Assembly: GCA_030141605.1 (NCBI GenBank) | Contig: JAQGDQ010002378.1 | Location: 250,001 to 314,000, forward strand | DNA length: 64,000 nt | DNA from: Tubiluchus corallicola | Lineage: Eukaryota > Priapulida > Priapulimorpha > Priapulimorphida > Tubiluchidae | Direction of reading: 5' to 3' | Translations under genes and position numbers: made by a program | Shown: positions 42,879 through 54,388 of the stretch, in pieces | Position numbering within the stretch: the stretch's first letter is position 1 | How the letters are laid out: the number at the start of each line of letters is the position of its first letter | The notes under the pieces: generated by a model | What the model was told of the DNA's origin: nothing | What the model saw: the letters and a program-made list of their open reading frames with translations, nothing else | Databases searched by the model: none

Positions 42879-43479
42879 ACTGAATAAATGAATGAATGAT
42901 TGTGTGTGAATAAACGATTGAGTGAATTAATAAACAAACTAGCAAAGGCCCCGCAAAAAAATTTTGCTTATAAATCCACTCATAATCAAATATGCGCAAA
43001 CATTCTACCTAGTGTTTGTCTGTTTATCTAACGCAAAGCCAGAAGCTTTTACTGAATTAAAGTTACAGGCAGAGTATAATGGATGACGTCACAACAATGG
43101 CTTTGCGTCAGCAGTTTTCCAAGCGAAAATTGCCAAAAATAGAACATCTAATTAAGTCGTCGTCACTGCTCTTGATGGACGTGTCCTAATATAGCCCACA
43201 TCATCGTATAGCCCTGTTCTTCCCCTTTCTAAAGAGCTGTATATCTCCCTTCGAGAGTCCCACCAGGTGCCGTCAGAACGTTTTTTTCTGCAGGCTGTTT
43301 GAGCAAAAAAATTTCAAAAAAATCACTGGTAATATTTGTTATTTTAGTGTTTCATGGGAGTGGTAAAGTACGTTATAATTGCCGAGGAATGTATAAAAGT
43401 TAAATAACTGTTATATTATATGAAAATATAATGGTAAATAACCAAATTTAATATTAATTATATTTTGTTTTTAATAAAG
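42879..43479. other. Region upstream of the lectin exon, no partner exon seen
   Basis: I searched both strands by eye for the first half of a C-type lectin domain or a signal peptide and found none. Confidence 0.4.
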
Positions 43480-43703
43480 CTGGTGAGCATTTTTGGATTG
43501 GTTTAATGGACATACACGAGGAGGGTGACTGGAGGTGGTTTGCAACAGGTCGACCTGCCCTTTTTACTTCTTGGGATGTAGCAGATGGCCAACCAGAAAA
43601 TTACGGCGATGGCGAAAGCTGCGCCATCTTGCGGGCAAATGGGAACACGTGGAATGACTTCTCGTGTGATACAGCAAAATTTCCGTATATTTGTGAATTC
43701 TAG
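43480..43703 (+). CDS. C-type lectin domain, C-terminal exon only
   Basis: After an AG acceptor at 43478-43479 the exon is open for 74 codons and ends TAG. It reads EHFWIGLMD, EGDWRW, QPENYGDGESCAIL, WNDFSCD and FPYICEF, the second half of a C-type lectin fold with the last three cysteines. WND, which helps bind calcium, is kept. The loop triplet is QPE rather than the usual EPN or QPD, so sugar binding may be altered or lost. A likely AATAAA lies near 43857. The N-terminal half and signal peptide were not found within several kilobases, so it is either the last exon of a gene with a long intron or an orphan exon. Confidence 0.75.
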
Positions 43704-43982
43704 GCGACAAGCTAGATTACTTATCACGGAAATCCGAATTTTTGTCTTTTTTTAACTCGTTCACTTCCGTTCTTGAAAAAGTAAAAAAATCGAATCGATA
43801 TAGGCTAATATTAAACATGTTTGTATACTGTTGTTACTGATTTGCATACTGATTGTTAATAAACGAAACTTAGTGTGGATTTTACTGGTATTTGAGGACA
43901 ATTTATACGCATTAGTACATGTTCCTATGTAGCAAGTTTGCAATTCTTGTATATCACGCGCATCTGCTTATACACAATTACG

Positions 43983-44214
43983 GCGTTGAAAATACCGGTT
44001 GTTCAAAACAGGTTGATGACAAGGGTTCTCGTCTGATCACCGAAGTTAAGCAACGAAGAGGCGGGTTAGTACTTGGATGGGTGACCGACAAGGAATACTA
44101 GGTTCAAATCACGTTGAAGACACCGGTTCTCTTCTGATCACCGAAGTTAAGCAACGAAGAGGGGGGTTAGTACTTGGATGGGGGACCAACAAGGAATACC
44201 AGGTGCTGCAGGAG
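43983..44214 (+). pseudogene. Tandem partial 5S rRNA copies on the plus strand
   Basis: Two 5S-like segments lie head to tail. 44023-44102 has GGTTCTCGTCTGATCACC and AAGTTAAGCAACG; 44103-44214 adds ACGTTGAAGACACCGGTTCT and ends CCAGGTGCTGCAGG. A trace of a third lies at 43983-44005. The 5' ends are missing or altered, so these are pseudogenes. They point opposite to all other 5S copies in the window. Confidence 0.8.
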
Positions 44215-44333
44215 TAAGTGAGTGAGTGAGTGAGTGAGTGAGTGAGTGAGTGAGTGAGTGAGTGAGTGAGTGAGTGAGTGAGTGAGTGAGTGAGTGAGTG
44301 AGTGAGTGAGTGAGTGAGTGAGTGAGTGAGTGA
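44214..44333. repeat. (TGAG)n tetranucleotide array
   Basis: About 29 units starting exactly where the 5S similarity ends. Confidence 0.97.
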
Positions 44334-44509
44334 GGTAAAGTAAGAGTAACTTTACAGAGATGATCAATCAGTGTTAGTTAATAAAAACTTACACTGCTAA
44401 ACTTACTGTGCAGTAATGACGAATAAAATCAAGCATATTTACAACTATGAACAAAAAACGAAAAAAGTATGATTTAATTAATATGGCCGTGGATATATAA
44501 ATTCTGAAT

Positions 44510-45670
44510 TAGTGTGTATGTTGTCGTACTGGTGTGATGATATTTCATATTAGGTTAATATTAGTTATTTTAATTTTGTTTTAAATGCTGATAGGGACTT
44601 GATTTGTTTAACCTGTAATGGTAGAGAATTCCAAAGTAGAATTGCTTGTTTGATTACAGAGTTCGTTCCATAGTGGGTATTTGTCCTAATTTGTTTTAGA
44701 TTGCTTGTTCTGGAATTAACGATTAGACTTGGAAAAAAGGTAAATCTGTTATTCCGGAATGGTTTGCTGATGTTGTTAATGTATTTAAATGTAAAAAGCA
44801 GAGTAAAATATTCTTTGTGTGCTTCAATGATTGGGAATTTTTACGTTTTTCTCAGGTTAGTTGTTGAAGCTTTAAATTTTTGTCTACCTGCCTTACGTTT
44901 GTATGAGTACCCAGCTATTAATCTCAACACATAGTTCTGAAGGAGATTTAATTTTAAGTAATTTTCTCTTTTGGTTTTTTGAAGTAGCGTACATCCATAT
45001 AAGAAGTGTGGTAGAACTAAAGTTTTATATATTAGTGACTTAGTTTCCTTTATTAGCTGCCCTTTAACTTGTCGGAGATATGATGTGCTTGATGCCATTT
45101 TTGTGTATATGTTATTAAAGTGTCATCCCGTGAAAGATTATTGTCTACCTGTATGCCCAGAAATTTATCATTATTAGTTTGTTTGATTACAGCATTATCT
45201 ATTGTCAAAGTGGTTGATGATGCATCATTAGTATTTAATGAGGGTGACAGTATCATGGTTTATGTTTTGTCATTATTCATATTTAGCTTGTAATGACTAA
45301 ATGCCGTATTTATATTTTTTATATCTTTTTCTAAATAAATTTTTGCAGTTTGGATATTTTCATGGGCTATGTAGATTGTAGTGTCATCAGCGTTATTTGT
45401 GAGTGTTGTAATACACTGGATATGTTGTTTATATATAGGCAAAATAATAAAGTAGTAGTGTTCCTTGCGGTATACGTCTGTTTAACGTTGCCCAGTCAGA
45501 AAAGTTGGTTGTATCATTACTCGTTCTTGTCCATCTTTGAGATGATTTTCTATCAGTTTTAACGATATCGAATAAAATCTGATTTGTTTTAAGTTATCGT
45601 AAAGTAGTTCGAGCGTTAATGCTATCGAATGCTTTACTTAAATCCAAAAATGCCGCTAAAATGTATTGCT
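44510..45670 (-). mobile_element. LINE reverse-transcriptase relic
   Basis: The minus strand, in shifting frames, shows AAFLDLSKAFDSIN (45650-45610), a region like QERVMIQPTFLTGQ, then NADDTTIYIAH (a decayed YADD box), YKLNMNNDKT, KFLGIQVDNN, and after another break LVLPHFLYGCTLL. This is the order of motifs in a jockey-like LINE reverse transcriptase. Several stops and frameshifts are present, so it is dead. Confidence 0.85.
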
Positions 45671-46060
45671 TGTTGTCTAAACTATGTCTCCAATTTTCTG
45701 TTGAGCACAATTAACTACAAATCACTTACCCCCTGTACCCTTCAAGTTTTTTTAGGGAAAATAATTATCAGTATCAACAAAACACATGCATTCAAATAAA
45801 AGGCGTTTTTCCAACCTTCCACTAACGTTAATTTACACTGGTAATGCACAGAGACGTCATTGTTTTTCTGTTTGTTTCATATTCAGTAACTGCCTTGCTA
45901 GGGCTTTAAATTACATGCGCGGTCTCTCAGGACAGAAAACAACACTTTTATTTTGATGGGTGACAGAAGGTTGTTCGTTAAAAATCCGGCTGCTACTGCT
46001 GCTGCTGACTTCAGGTATCTGTGATTAAGAGCTTGACTCTCATGGTCACCAGCCGATGGA
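45671..46060. other. Upstream flank of the Gly/Tyr-rich gene
   Basis: No coding sequence; probable regulatory DNA for the downstream gene. Confidence 0.4.
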
Positions 46061-46062
46061 AG

Positions 46063-46070
46063 TATTTAAG
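46063..46070 (+). promoter_or_regulatory. TATA-like box of the Gly/Tyr-rich gene
   Basis: TATTTAAG lies about 75 bp before a donor (GTAAGT at 46146) that would end a non-coding first exon at about 46092-46145. This exon and its promoter are inferred. Confidence 0.4.
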
Positions 46071-46981
46071 GCGTGATGAGACCGGTGTTGCTACCATACG
46101 CCTGTCGTCTGTGGTACCACACGAATCTCAACTCAACTTATAATTGTAAGTATTTTTTACTATTACTAAAGTAAGCATTTTGAAGTTTTAGTATATGACC
46201 TAGTCATCTTACGAACTGCGTTTTTTATCGTTACAAACGGCAACTTTTTTTAAAATGTTTGAAAGATTTCTTGGTAATACATTCAGTGGTATTTTTTGAA
46301 GAGTAAACTTACAAGATGTTTCGTTTTATCTTAACATTTACGACAAACTTTATCTACAATATAGGAGTAGCAAGATTGAGACGAAATTATTTTACATTTT
46401 GAAACGTACGAGTCAGTAAGGGAAACTGTTTGAAAACGTAAAATGTACATACCTATCCCCGTTTTTGTCTCTTTTAGCTTTTCGAGTTTGTTTAATTTTT
46501 GCTAAGAAGGAAATTTAGCACAAATGTCTTAATTTATTGCAAATTTTACATAATACGTTTACCTCTAAGCCATCAAAATATTGAACGTATCAAAATTCTG
46601 TTTTAAACGGTTTCCGCTACTAAACCGGCATAATCTAAACTTAATCCAGGCGTTCATTGATGCTTCACAGTCTTTTTGCGACTGCTTAACTTTGGCTACC
46701 AAAGAAATTTAGCACAAACTGACTAATTGTCTTCTTTTTTGCGAAATTTAGTATAATACATGTTGTACTAATACATGTATCAAACACTTTATTTAACCCT
46801 TGATCAGCATTAGGTGAGTTTTCATCACTTTTGATTGCAGTCTCTTCACCAAACAACATTGATCATTAGAGCATTGTCAGTTTTATGCTAAAATAATTTG
46901 GAAAATGACAATTATTGATTTTTTATCGAATGCCCATTCAAGTTCTAGTTTGTTAATTAAATATTTTTTCTTGTTAGGAAA

Positions 46982-47933
46982 ATGAAGATCACTCTAGCTT
47001 TCCTCCTTGCCGTTTTGGTAAGTCGTCTATGGACGGAATTTCACAATTTAGCCAATTGTTCATGTTCGAGTACCACACCTAGTTAATTTACATTCACGTT
47101 TCTATTTAATACAACGTAGCCTTTACTGCATCAATCAAAGTACGTCGACACATGTACTTGGCATTGGTTTGTGTTAGCCAACAACATTTCAGTCAAACTA
47201 TTTAATTACATTTGGAGACAAAAGAAGTTAAAAGAACAAGAAGTTTTTATTTGTATAACAGTTTCATTGATAATACATTTGTACAACAGTTTCATTGATA
47301 AGTTCATTTGTACAACAGTTTCATTGATAAGTTCATTTGTACAACAGTTTCATTGATAAGTACATTTGTACAACAGTTTCATTGATAGTTCATTTGTACA
47401 ACAGTTTCATTGATAAGTTTATTTGTACAACAGTTTCATTGATAAGTACATTTGTACAACAGTTTCATTGATAAGTTTATTTGTACAACAGTTTCATTGA
47501 TAAGTACATTTGTACAACAGTTTCATTGATAGTTCATTTGTACAACAGTTTCATTGATAGTTCATTTGTACAACAGTTTCATTGATAAGTTCACGTGTAC
47601 AACAGTTTCATTGATAAGTTCATTTGTACAACAGTTTCATTGATAATACATTTGTAGGTTGCTGTAGTCAGTGCCAGCGGATTTTATGGTGGCAGCTACG
47701 GACGAGGCTTGGGCTATGGACGTGGCCTTGGCTATGGACGTGGATTAGGTTACGGATATGGAAGTGGATACGGTGGATTTGGTGGATATGGCGGTGGTTA
47801 CTACGGACGTGGATATGGTGGATTTGGTGGATATGGTGGATATGGCCGTGGTTACTACGGACGTGGATACGGTGGACTTGGTGGCTACGGACGTGTATCT
47901 TATGGCCGTGGATACGGTGGTGGTTTCTGGTAA
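46982..47933 (+). CDS. Secreted Gly/Tyr-rich structural protein, 103 aa
   Basis: Coding exons 46982-47017 and 47658-47933 join in phase 0, preceded by an acceptor at 46977 and a probable non-coding exon ending at 46145. The start MKITLAFLLAVL plus VAVVSAS from exon 2 forms a complete signal peptide cut by the intron. The mature chain is almost wholly Gly, Tyr, Arg and Phe in blocks such as GRGLGY, GGFGGYGG and YYGRGYGG, ending GGGFW. Composition resembles shematrin-like shell-matrix, cuticle or silk-like glycine-rich proteins; alternatively it could be a glycine-rich antimicrobial peptide. AATAAA-type signals lie near 48245 and 48345. It has no similarity to the nearby 5S repeats. Confidence 0.88.
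47247..47657 (+). repeat. 29-bp tandem array ending in the splice acceptor
   Basis: About 14 copies of CAACAGTTTCATTGATAAG plus TTCATTTGTA (28-29 bp) fill the end of the intron in the Gly/Tyr-rich gene. The last copy reads ATTTGTAG where others read ATTTGTACAACAG, and that TAG is the acceptor of exon 47658. Confidence 0.93.
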
Positions 47934-48360
47934 ATCCTGTGATTCCCAAGTTGAACATAGATTGAACATTCTTTTTACAATACTTCTACAGTTATGGACA
48001 GTAGAATAGTTCTTCAACAGATCCGGAGTCCATCCGTGCTTGACGTAGATCCACTTCTCCTTGATATATCCACGTTTGTTTCAGATCCACTTGTAGCTGT
48101 TATATTTCAGACTGCCTTTTCAATGTTTTTCTAATGTAAAAGATGTAAATGCTAGTCTAAGTTATCTTTACTATATCTGTATGTGAAGGTAAAATATTCC
48201 CTTGTTTCGATTCGAGTCGTTTTGAGGATTCTCCATACAAAGAAAATAAATTAAAAGTTAATCGCTGCACGTTTATCATGAGACGTTAAAAATAGAAATC
48301 TAAATCGGTTGTGTATAATTCTGAAACTCTTCTTTGTGAGAAATAAATTTTTGTAAAAAA

Positions 48361-49425
48361 GAACAGCAAAATTGTCAATATGATAATTGTTATATTATAT
48401 TAACATTATAATATATTAACAATAAGTTCTACAGTTAATAGAAATTAATGAAAAGTAAAGTACAAATAGCACAAATAACTATAAAAATGTGAACTAAGGT
48501 TTGTATGCAAATGCAAACATAAGCAGCTAAATTTAGTAAAGGTACAAAGCTTACAAAGTAATAACATAAAGACGTACATGATTTTTATATTGAAGACCAG
48601 ATAATACACAGAAATCTGTTACATGGAAAACAGCTATACAAGGGACAAAGAGCGAAATCACGAACACAATTGACTAATTACATTAATGGAACACATGTAA
48701 TGCCTTATATCTGAGAAATATCCCAACAATATCAAGCGGCAAAATACAGTTAACGCGAAAGTGTCATGGAAACAAATTAAACTTGAAAATTAATCAGTCA
48801 AATAAAAGAAAACACACAATCAACTCACTACTCTGCAAAGCACCTAAAAAGCTTTCCAAGTAAGCAAGCTAGGAGACATGCATCCAGTGTACAACACGAC
48901 AAGCACATTCAGAACTACACCTACTTCTCAATCAGTCAACCAACCAATCGGTTGTCTGAACAACCGACTTACTCACCAAACAACCAATCAACCAATGTCT
49001 GACAGCTAGTATGCCACCCAACCAACCAATCAAGCAGAGAACAAAGAACAGACAGAGAAACTGTTTATCAGACAACAATTATACAAGGAAGTAATGGAAA
49101 AACAGGCGAATATGTGGGATTGTAATCACAGCATATGTCACAAAGCAACTACATTATAGCAATTACTGAAGTTAATTAGCTAAGTCTCTTGGTGTAACCG
49201 AAGGTCTTTAATGCAGCTAATCGCATTGATTCTAAGCTTTTTTCTGTGTAATTTTCTGAGCTGCTGATAATTCGTCGAAGTCTGCAGCATCTTGCAGTGG
49301 ACTTTGGTTGCATGAATCCGTAATTTTTTGCAAAAAATCCATGCCACGATTTTTCTCCATTGTTTTTGCTGACAATGGCAGTAAATGACCTTTTACTTTT
49401 AAGTATACGAAGTCTTGGTTTTAAA
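48361..49425. other. AT-rich intergenic DNA, nothing recognised
   Basis: A short CAACCAAC-rich patch lies near 48940-49030. No gene was seen. Confidence 0.45.
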
Positions 49426-49432
49426 GCTCAAT

Positions 49433-50198
49433 AGTGCACAGTAGACAATAGTGCACTGTAGACAATAGTGCACGGTAGACAATAGTGCACGGTAGACAAT
49501 AGTGCACAGTAGACAAGAGTTCACTGTAGACAATAGTGCACAGTAGACAATAGTGCACAGTAGACAAGAGTGCACAGTAGACAAGAGTGCACTGTAGACA
49601 ATAGTGCACAGTAGACAAGAGTTCACTGTAGACAAGAGTGCACAGTAGACAATAGTGCACAGTAGACAATAGTGCATGGTAGACAATAGTGCACGGTAGA
49701 CAATAGTGCACAGTAGACAAGAGTTCACTGTAGACAATAGTGCACAGTAGACAATAGTGCACAGTAGACAAGAGTGCACAGTAGACAAGAGTGCACTGTA
49801 GACAATAGTGCACAGTAGACAAGAGTTCACTGTAGACAATAGTGCACAGTAGACAATAGTGCACAGTAGACAAGAGTGCACAGTAGACAAGAGTGCACTG
49901 TAGACAATAGTGCACAGTAGACAATAGTGCACAGTAGACAATAGTGCACAGTAGACAAGAGTGCACAGTAGACAAGAGTGCACTGTAGACAATAGTGCAC
50001 AGTAGACAATAGTGCACTGTAGACAATAGTGCACAGTAGACAAGAGTGCACAGTAGACAAGAGTGCACTGTAGACAATAGTGCACTGTAGACAATAGTGC
50101 ACTGTAGACAAGAGTACACTGTAGACAAGGGTGCACTGTAGACAATAGTGCACAGTAGACAAGAGTGCACTGTAGACAAGAGTGCACTGTAGACAATA
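49433..50198. repeat. 17-bp satellite, about 45 copies
   Basis: Unit TAGACAATAGTGCACAG, with ATAGT/AGAGT and CACAG/CACTG variants. The array runs directly into a truncated 5S gene at its right end. Long minus-strand frames across it are repeat artefacts. Confidence 0.97.
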
Positions 50199-50264
50199 GT
50201 CTACATTGCTTAACTTCGGTGATCAGACGATTACTGGTGTATTCAATGTGATATGGCCGTAGAC
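50199..50264 (-). pseudogene. 5S rRNA copy 3, truncated by the 17-bp satellite
   Basis: The minus strand matches the first ~65 nt of the 5S gene (GTCTACGGCCATATCACATT to AAGTTAAGCAATGTAGA), then switches into the satellite. The C box is lost, so it is non-functional. Confidence 0.85.
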
Positions 50265-51104
50265 ATTAGGAGTTTCTTAAGACGAGTTAACATAGAAATG
50301 ATGTACATGAACAAGCAAACCTTTTTAGTATTGTAATGCAAAGTATAAATAAAAATATAACATGAAATTATAAAGTATCAGGGAGGTTGAAATACCGAGC
50401 TCAAGTATATTACCTTCTAAATATGACATAATTAAACATGAGAATGATCAAGCATGAACAAGCAAAAATATTCTTCATTTAAAAATATTTGTCAGAACAA
50501 AAATCCATTTTTGAGTGGTGAAGAAGATCTTACAGCATTTTTCATCACCCTTCCTGACCATTTAAAAAAGTCTAAGCACCAAGTTAAGAAGTTACCAGCA
50601 TCAGCAGTCGCCGGGCAGTCACCCATTCAAACGCAAAACCAAACCAGGTTCGAGGTTGCTTAACTTCTGCATTTCGTTAAAAAGAGATAATATAGAAACA
50701 GTAGATAGATTACGGTGAACGTAGTAACAAAGTACCTGTTTTGATTTTTTATGAAAATCAAAAATCAGTTTTGAAGGGCAGTGGCTGATTTTCTACGCAT
50801 ACTACGATTACTACGATTTCCAAGCATAACAAAGTACCTGTTTTGATTTTTTATGAAAATCAAAAATCATTTTTGAAGGGCAGTGGCTGATTTTCTAGTT
50901 TATTTTCATTTTTCCTTACCTTGTGTAACATTCGAGAAACGTAACAAATAGATAGTTTTTCACATTAAAATGCAAAAAAATAAAAATCAACGTAAGGTCG
51001 AGACAGACATTTATTTCCACCACTTCAACTTCCAAAAATCAAAGACAATCTAAAGTGTTCGTGTTGTGCACACACTTCGCTAGATAATTGTCAATCACTA
51101 AAAA

Positions 51105-51222
51105 GACTACAGCACGTGGTATTCCTAGGCGGTCACCCATCCAAGTACTAACCACGCTCTACATTGCTTAACTTCGGTGATCAGACGAGAACCGGTGTAT
51201 TCAATGTGATATGGCCGTAGAC
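51105..51222 (-). rRNA. 5S rRNA gene copy 4 (best preserved)
   Basis: The minus strand carries GTCTACGGCCATATCACATT, CGGTTCTCGTCTGATCACCG, AAGTTAAGCAATG and a C box TTGGATGGGTGACCGCCTAG that matches the conserved form, then AATACCACGTGCTGTAG and a T run (Pol III terminator). Of all copies this one has the most intact internal promoter. Confidence 0.85.
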
Positions 51223-51557
51223 ATTAGCAGTTTCTTAAGACGAGTTAACATAGAAATGATGTACATGAACAGCAAATATTTCTAGTATTGTAATGCAAAG
51301 TATAAATAAAAATATCACATGAAATTGTAAAGTATCAGGGAGGTGGAAATACCGTGCTCAAGTATATTGCCTTTTAAATATGACATAATTTACAAGTCCT
51401 GGGCAGTCACCCATTCAAACGCAAAACCAGGTTCGAGGTTGCTCAACTTCTGCATTTTGTTACAGACAGATAACGTAGAAATAATGGATAGATTAAGCGA
51501 AACACAAGAACAAGGTAAACTGTTTTGATTTTTTTTTATAAAAATCAAAAATCATCT

Positions 51558-53620
51558 TTGGGGGATACCAACCAGTAGATGAATTTCTCGTGGATTGCCA
51601 CAAAGAATCTCTGGGTCACCTAGGATCATGCCCTTTAAGTCTCCTAACCAATCACCCTCAGAACATGCCGGAAAGGGTCTCACTAGTTTATCTTGGGTGG
51701 TGGCATTAAAGGTCACAATTTTTCCTGTATTTGTTCGAAGTTTAGCACGAACAATGTGGCATTTCTGTTGCGGTGTGCTAAGTCCACCCATAATAGCTAA
51801 CGAAAGATTACGCTCGCCTATAATTTCGCAACCTGCTCGCTCTGCAACATCACACAAAATAAGAGAGGTAGTGGCACCAGGATTTATAAAAACACGAATA
51901 GGAATTGACGATTTGGTATCTTCCAAAACAGCAGTCGCAGTCATTAAGAACACAACATTCGTACAAAAAGACTGTAAATGAACTGATGGAACATCAACAC
52001 TTGCATCAGAAGTATTTGAACCTCTTTTAACATAAGGACTCACCTGGAAGCAGCCAGCAATTGAATTGCACAATAAATAATGATGCCATTTACTACATCG
52101 GTTGCATGGAGGTTTACGGCAAGTATCAGCTCTGTGGTTTAAACCAAGACACAAAAAACAACGGTGCTGCTCAGCAACCTTCTGTTTTCGCTCTTGCAAA
52201 GTCTTAGTAGGAAGAGACGCACAATCAAGCCACATATGTTGAGCTCTGCCACAAAATAAACAATGGGAATTCTTTGAAGCTGTAGGCGCATTTTTGGTGT
52301 TTCCACAAAAATCACTAGACTGAAGAAGAGAAACTGAATCTAGGGTGCTCCTCACACCTAAATTCTTATACCCAGCACGACGACTAAATTCACCAGACTC
52401 TCTATGGCGAGTATATGAAGCAGCCTTTCGTCTAATATCAACTTCGCTTTTCATGAACTGTCGAAATTTTTCAAAGCATGTTGTGTCATCTTCACGCTGT
52501 CATCTTCACGCCTTCTCATTCACTCCCATTCAACACGCCAAGCATATGGAATTTTTGCTAGAAAGAGAGGTTTTAGGGTTTTACCTAATTCTTCTGTACT
52601 AAGTCCCATTGCACTGAGGCCTCTTATAACAACTTCAAGCTCATCTACAAAACTTCCTTGTGCTTCAATATTTTTCGAATCGGTGATGGGCTTTAACTGC
52701 CACAGTTTTTTTAACAATGACATCTCGATTGCGTCTTTATCACCAAATCTCTCCTTTAACAAAGAAACAGCTTCCTTATAATTGCCATCTACAGGCTGCA
52801 GGCCATCTATCACATGAGCAGCTTCACCTTTAAGTAAGCTCTTTAAGTAAACAAGTTTATGAACGTCTGGTACAGGTTTAGCATCCACAGAGGCAACGAA
52901 CATGTCCCAAAATTCGTAAAACTTCAATGGGTCACCACTGAAAGTTGGCAGTTGCAATTTAGGTAGTTTTATGTTGGTGACTTCTGCACCGACTACATTA
53001 TTAGTTGGTAAATTCGCTGCACTTTCACTACGTGCTAAATCACAGTTATTCACTCGTCGCAAGACAAAATCATTATCACTTGCATGTCGCTGGAAATCAC
53101 TAGGACTACATGGTCTTGAATCTGGTTTTAGCAAACTTAGTGCCTGAGCAGAAATTAATTCCGCTGTGTTGATTAATTCACTTGCCTCTATAATCGCTTG
53201 TTCAAGTTCTTCACCTTCTAAATAATCTTCTAACTACACTTCTGTTTCATTAAAGGTGGCAATATATTTTCCAAGGTTCTCTAATTTTTGCTGAACAAAC
53301 ACAAAGTTAGGCGTTTCACTAGACATCGCCTCTTTTAGTAATTTTATGCCAGTCTTCACCCAACCCTTGGATCTACTTCTAGAGTGTTTAATTTTATCAC
53401 ACTCAGCCATACTCATCTAAAGGTCTCTTTTCCCGGCAGTTCCGTACCAAAATATAAATACAATCACGGATAAGTTCCAATTATTTAATACAAAAAGATT
53501 TATTTAAAACTGTAAATTGTTTATCACGCATAAAATCGAATTTTGCCACTGGAACAAAAATGGCGCACACATGTGGAACAAAAAAACACAATATGCAAAA
53601 TCTTCGTGACATAGTTTTAC
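51558..53620 (-). mobile_element. Decayed BEL/Pao LTR retrotransposon: gag and protease region
   Basis: On the minus strand a short leader and a possible LTR end (53450-53620) precede a gag-like frame from 53416. It includes LPKLQLPTFSGDPLKFYEFW (DUF1759, typical of BEL/Pao), zinc-knuckle cysteines (CLFCGRAQH, CFLCLGLNHRADTC, CNRCSKWHH) and a DUF1758-type protease. The protease active site reads FINPGATTS where an Asp-Ser-Gly is expected. A TAG near 53233 and a frameshift near 52510 break the frame. Reverse transcriptase and integrase are absent; the element ends abruptly at about 51558 in 5S spacer. It cannot move by itself. Confidence 0.88.
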
Positions 53621-53974
53621 AAAAATATCTGTCAGAACAAAAATCCATTTTTGAGTGTTGAAGAAGATTTTACAGCTTTTGTCAGAACCCTTCCCGTCCA
53701 TTTAAAAAAATGTAAGCCAAGGGCAGTCACCCATTCAAACACAAAACCAAACCAGGTTCCAGGTTGCTTAACTTCTGTATTTCGTTGAAAAGAGATAATA
53801 TAGAAATAATAGATAGATTAAGGTGAACGTAGGAACAAAGTATCTGTTTTGATTTTTTATGAAAATCAAAAATAATTTTTGAAGGGCAGTGGCTGATTTT
53901 CTAGTTTTATTTTCATTTTTCTTCACATTGTGTAATATTCGAGAAACGTAGCAAATAGATAGTTTTTGACATTA

Positions 53975-54222
53975 TCCGACATACGAACACGATGATACTT
54001 ACTCAAATCATAATTTCATTTTTCCTAGACCTTACTAAACTAGTTTATATTTTATTTTTTGAATTTCTAGTTGCACTTATAGTTTAGCTTGCACCAGACG
54101 CATTTGCCTAGAACAGTGTATGTTTTTTATATGGACTAACACTGATTGTCTGTCTTTTAATATGATGGTCAATGTTTTATAATGGCGAATAAAGATTTTA
54201 CTACTACTACTACTACTACTAC
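53975..54222 (+). mobile_element. Short retroposon with ACT tail inserted in 5S spacer
   Basis: Flanked by near-identical copies of TAGATAGTTTTTGACATTA (ending 53974 and starting about 54223; one base differs). The insert is about 248 bp and ends AATAAAGATTTT(ACT)n. It is a SINE or a 5'-truncated LINE. Confidence 0.8.
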
Positions 54223-54388
54223 TAGATAGTTTTAGACATTAAAATGCAAAGCAAATAAAAATCAACATAATGTCGAGACAGACACTTATTCCCACCACTT
54301 CGACTTCCAAAAATCAAAAACAATACTGTTAAAATGAAACGGTCGTGTTGTGCACACACTTCGATAGATAATAGTCACTAGCTAAAAA

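Larger units (their letters stand above)
50199..51557 (-). repeat. 5S rRNA repeat units, middle block
   Basis: Same spacer as the left block, with decayed second 5S-like segments at about 50611-50676 and 51398-51459. The first unit carries an internal duplication (CAAAGTACCTGTTTTGATTT at about 50730 and 50829). The second has lost about 150 bp between GACATAATT and GGGCAGTCACCC. Confidence 0.85.

Noticed and set aside
49399-50196. Minus-strand frames of up to 265 codons (YCLLCTIV repeats)
   Set aside because: A 17-bp satellite read in all frames; no start context, no domain.
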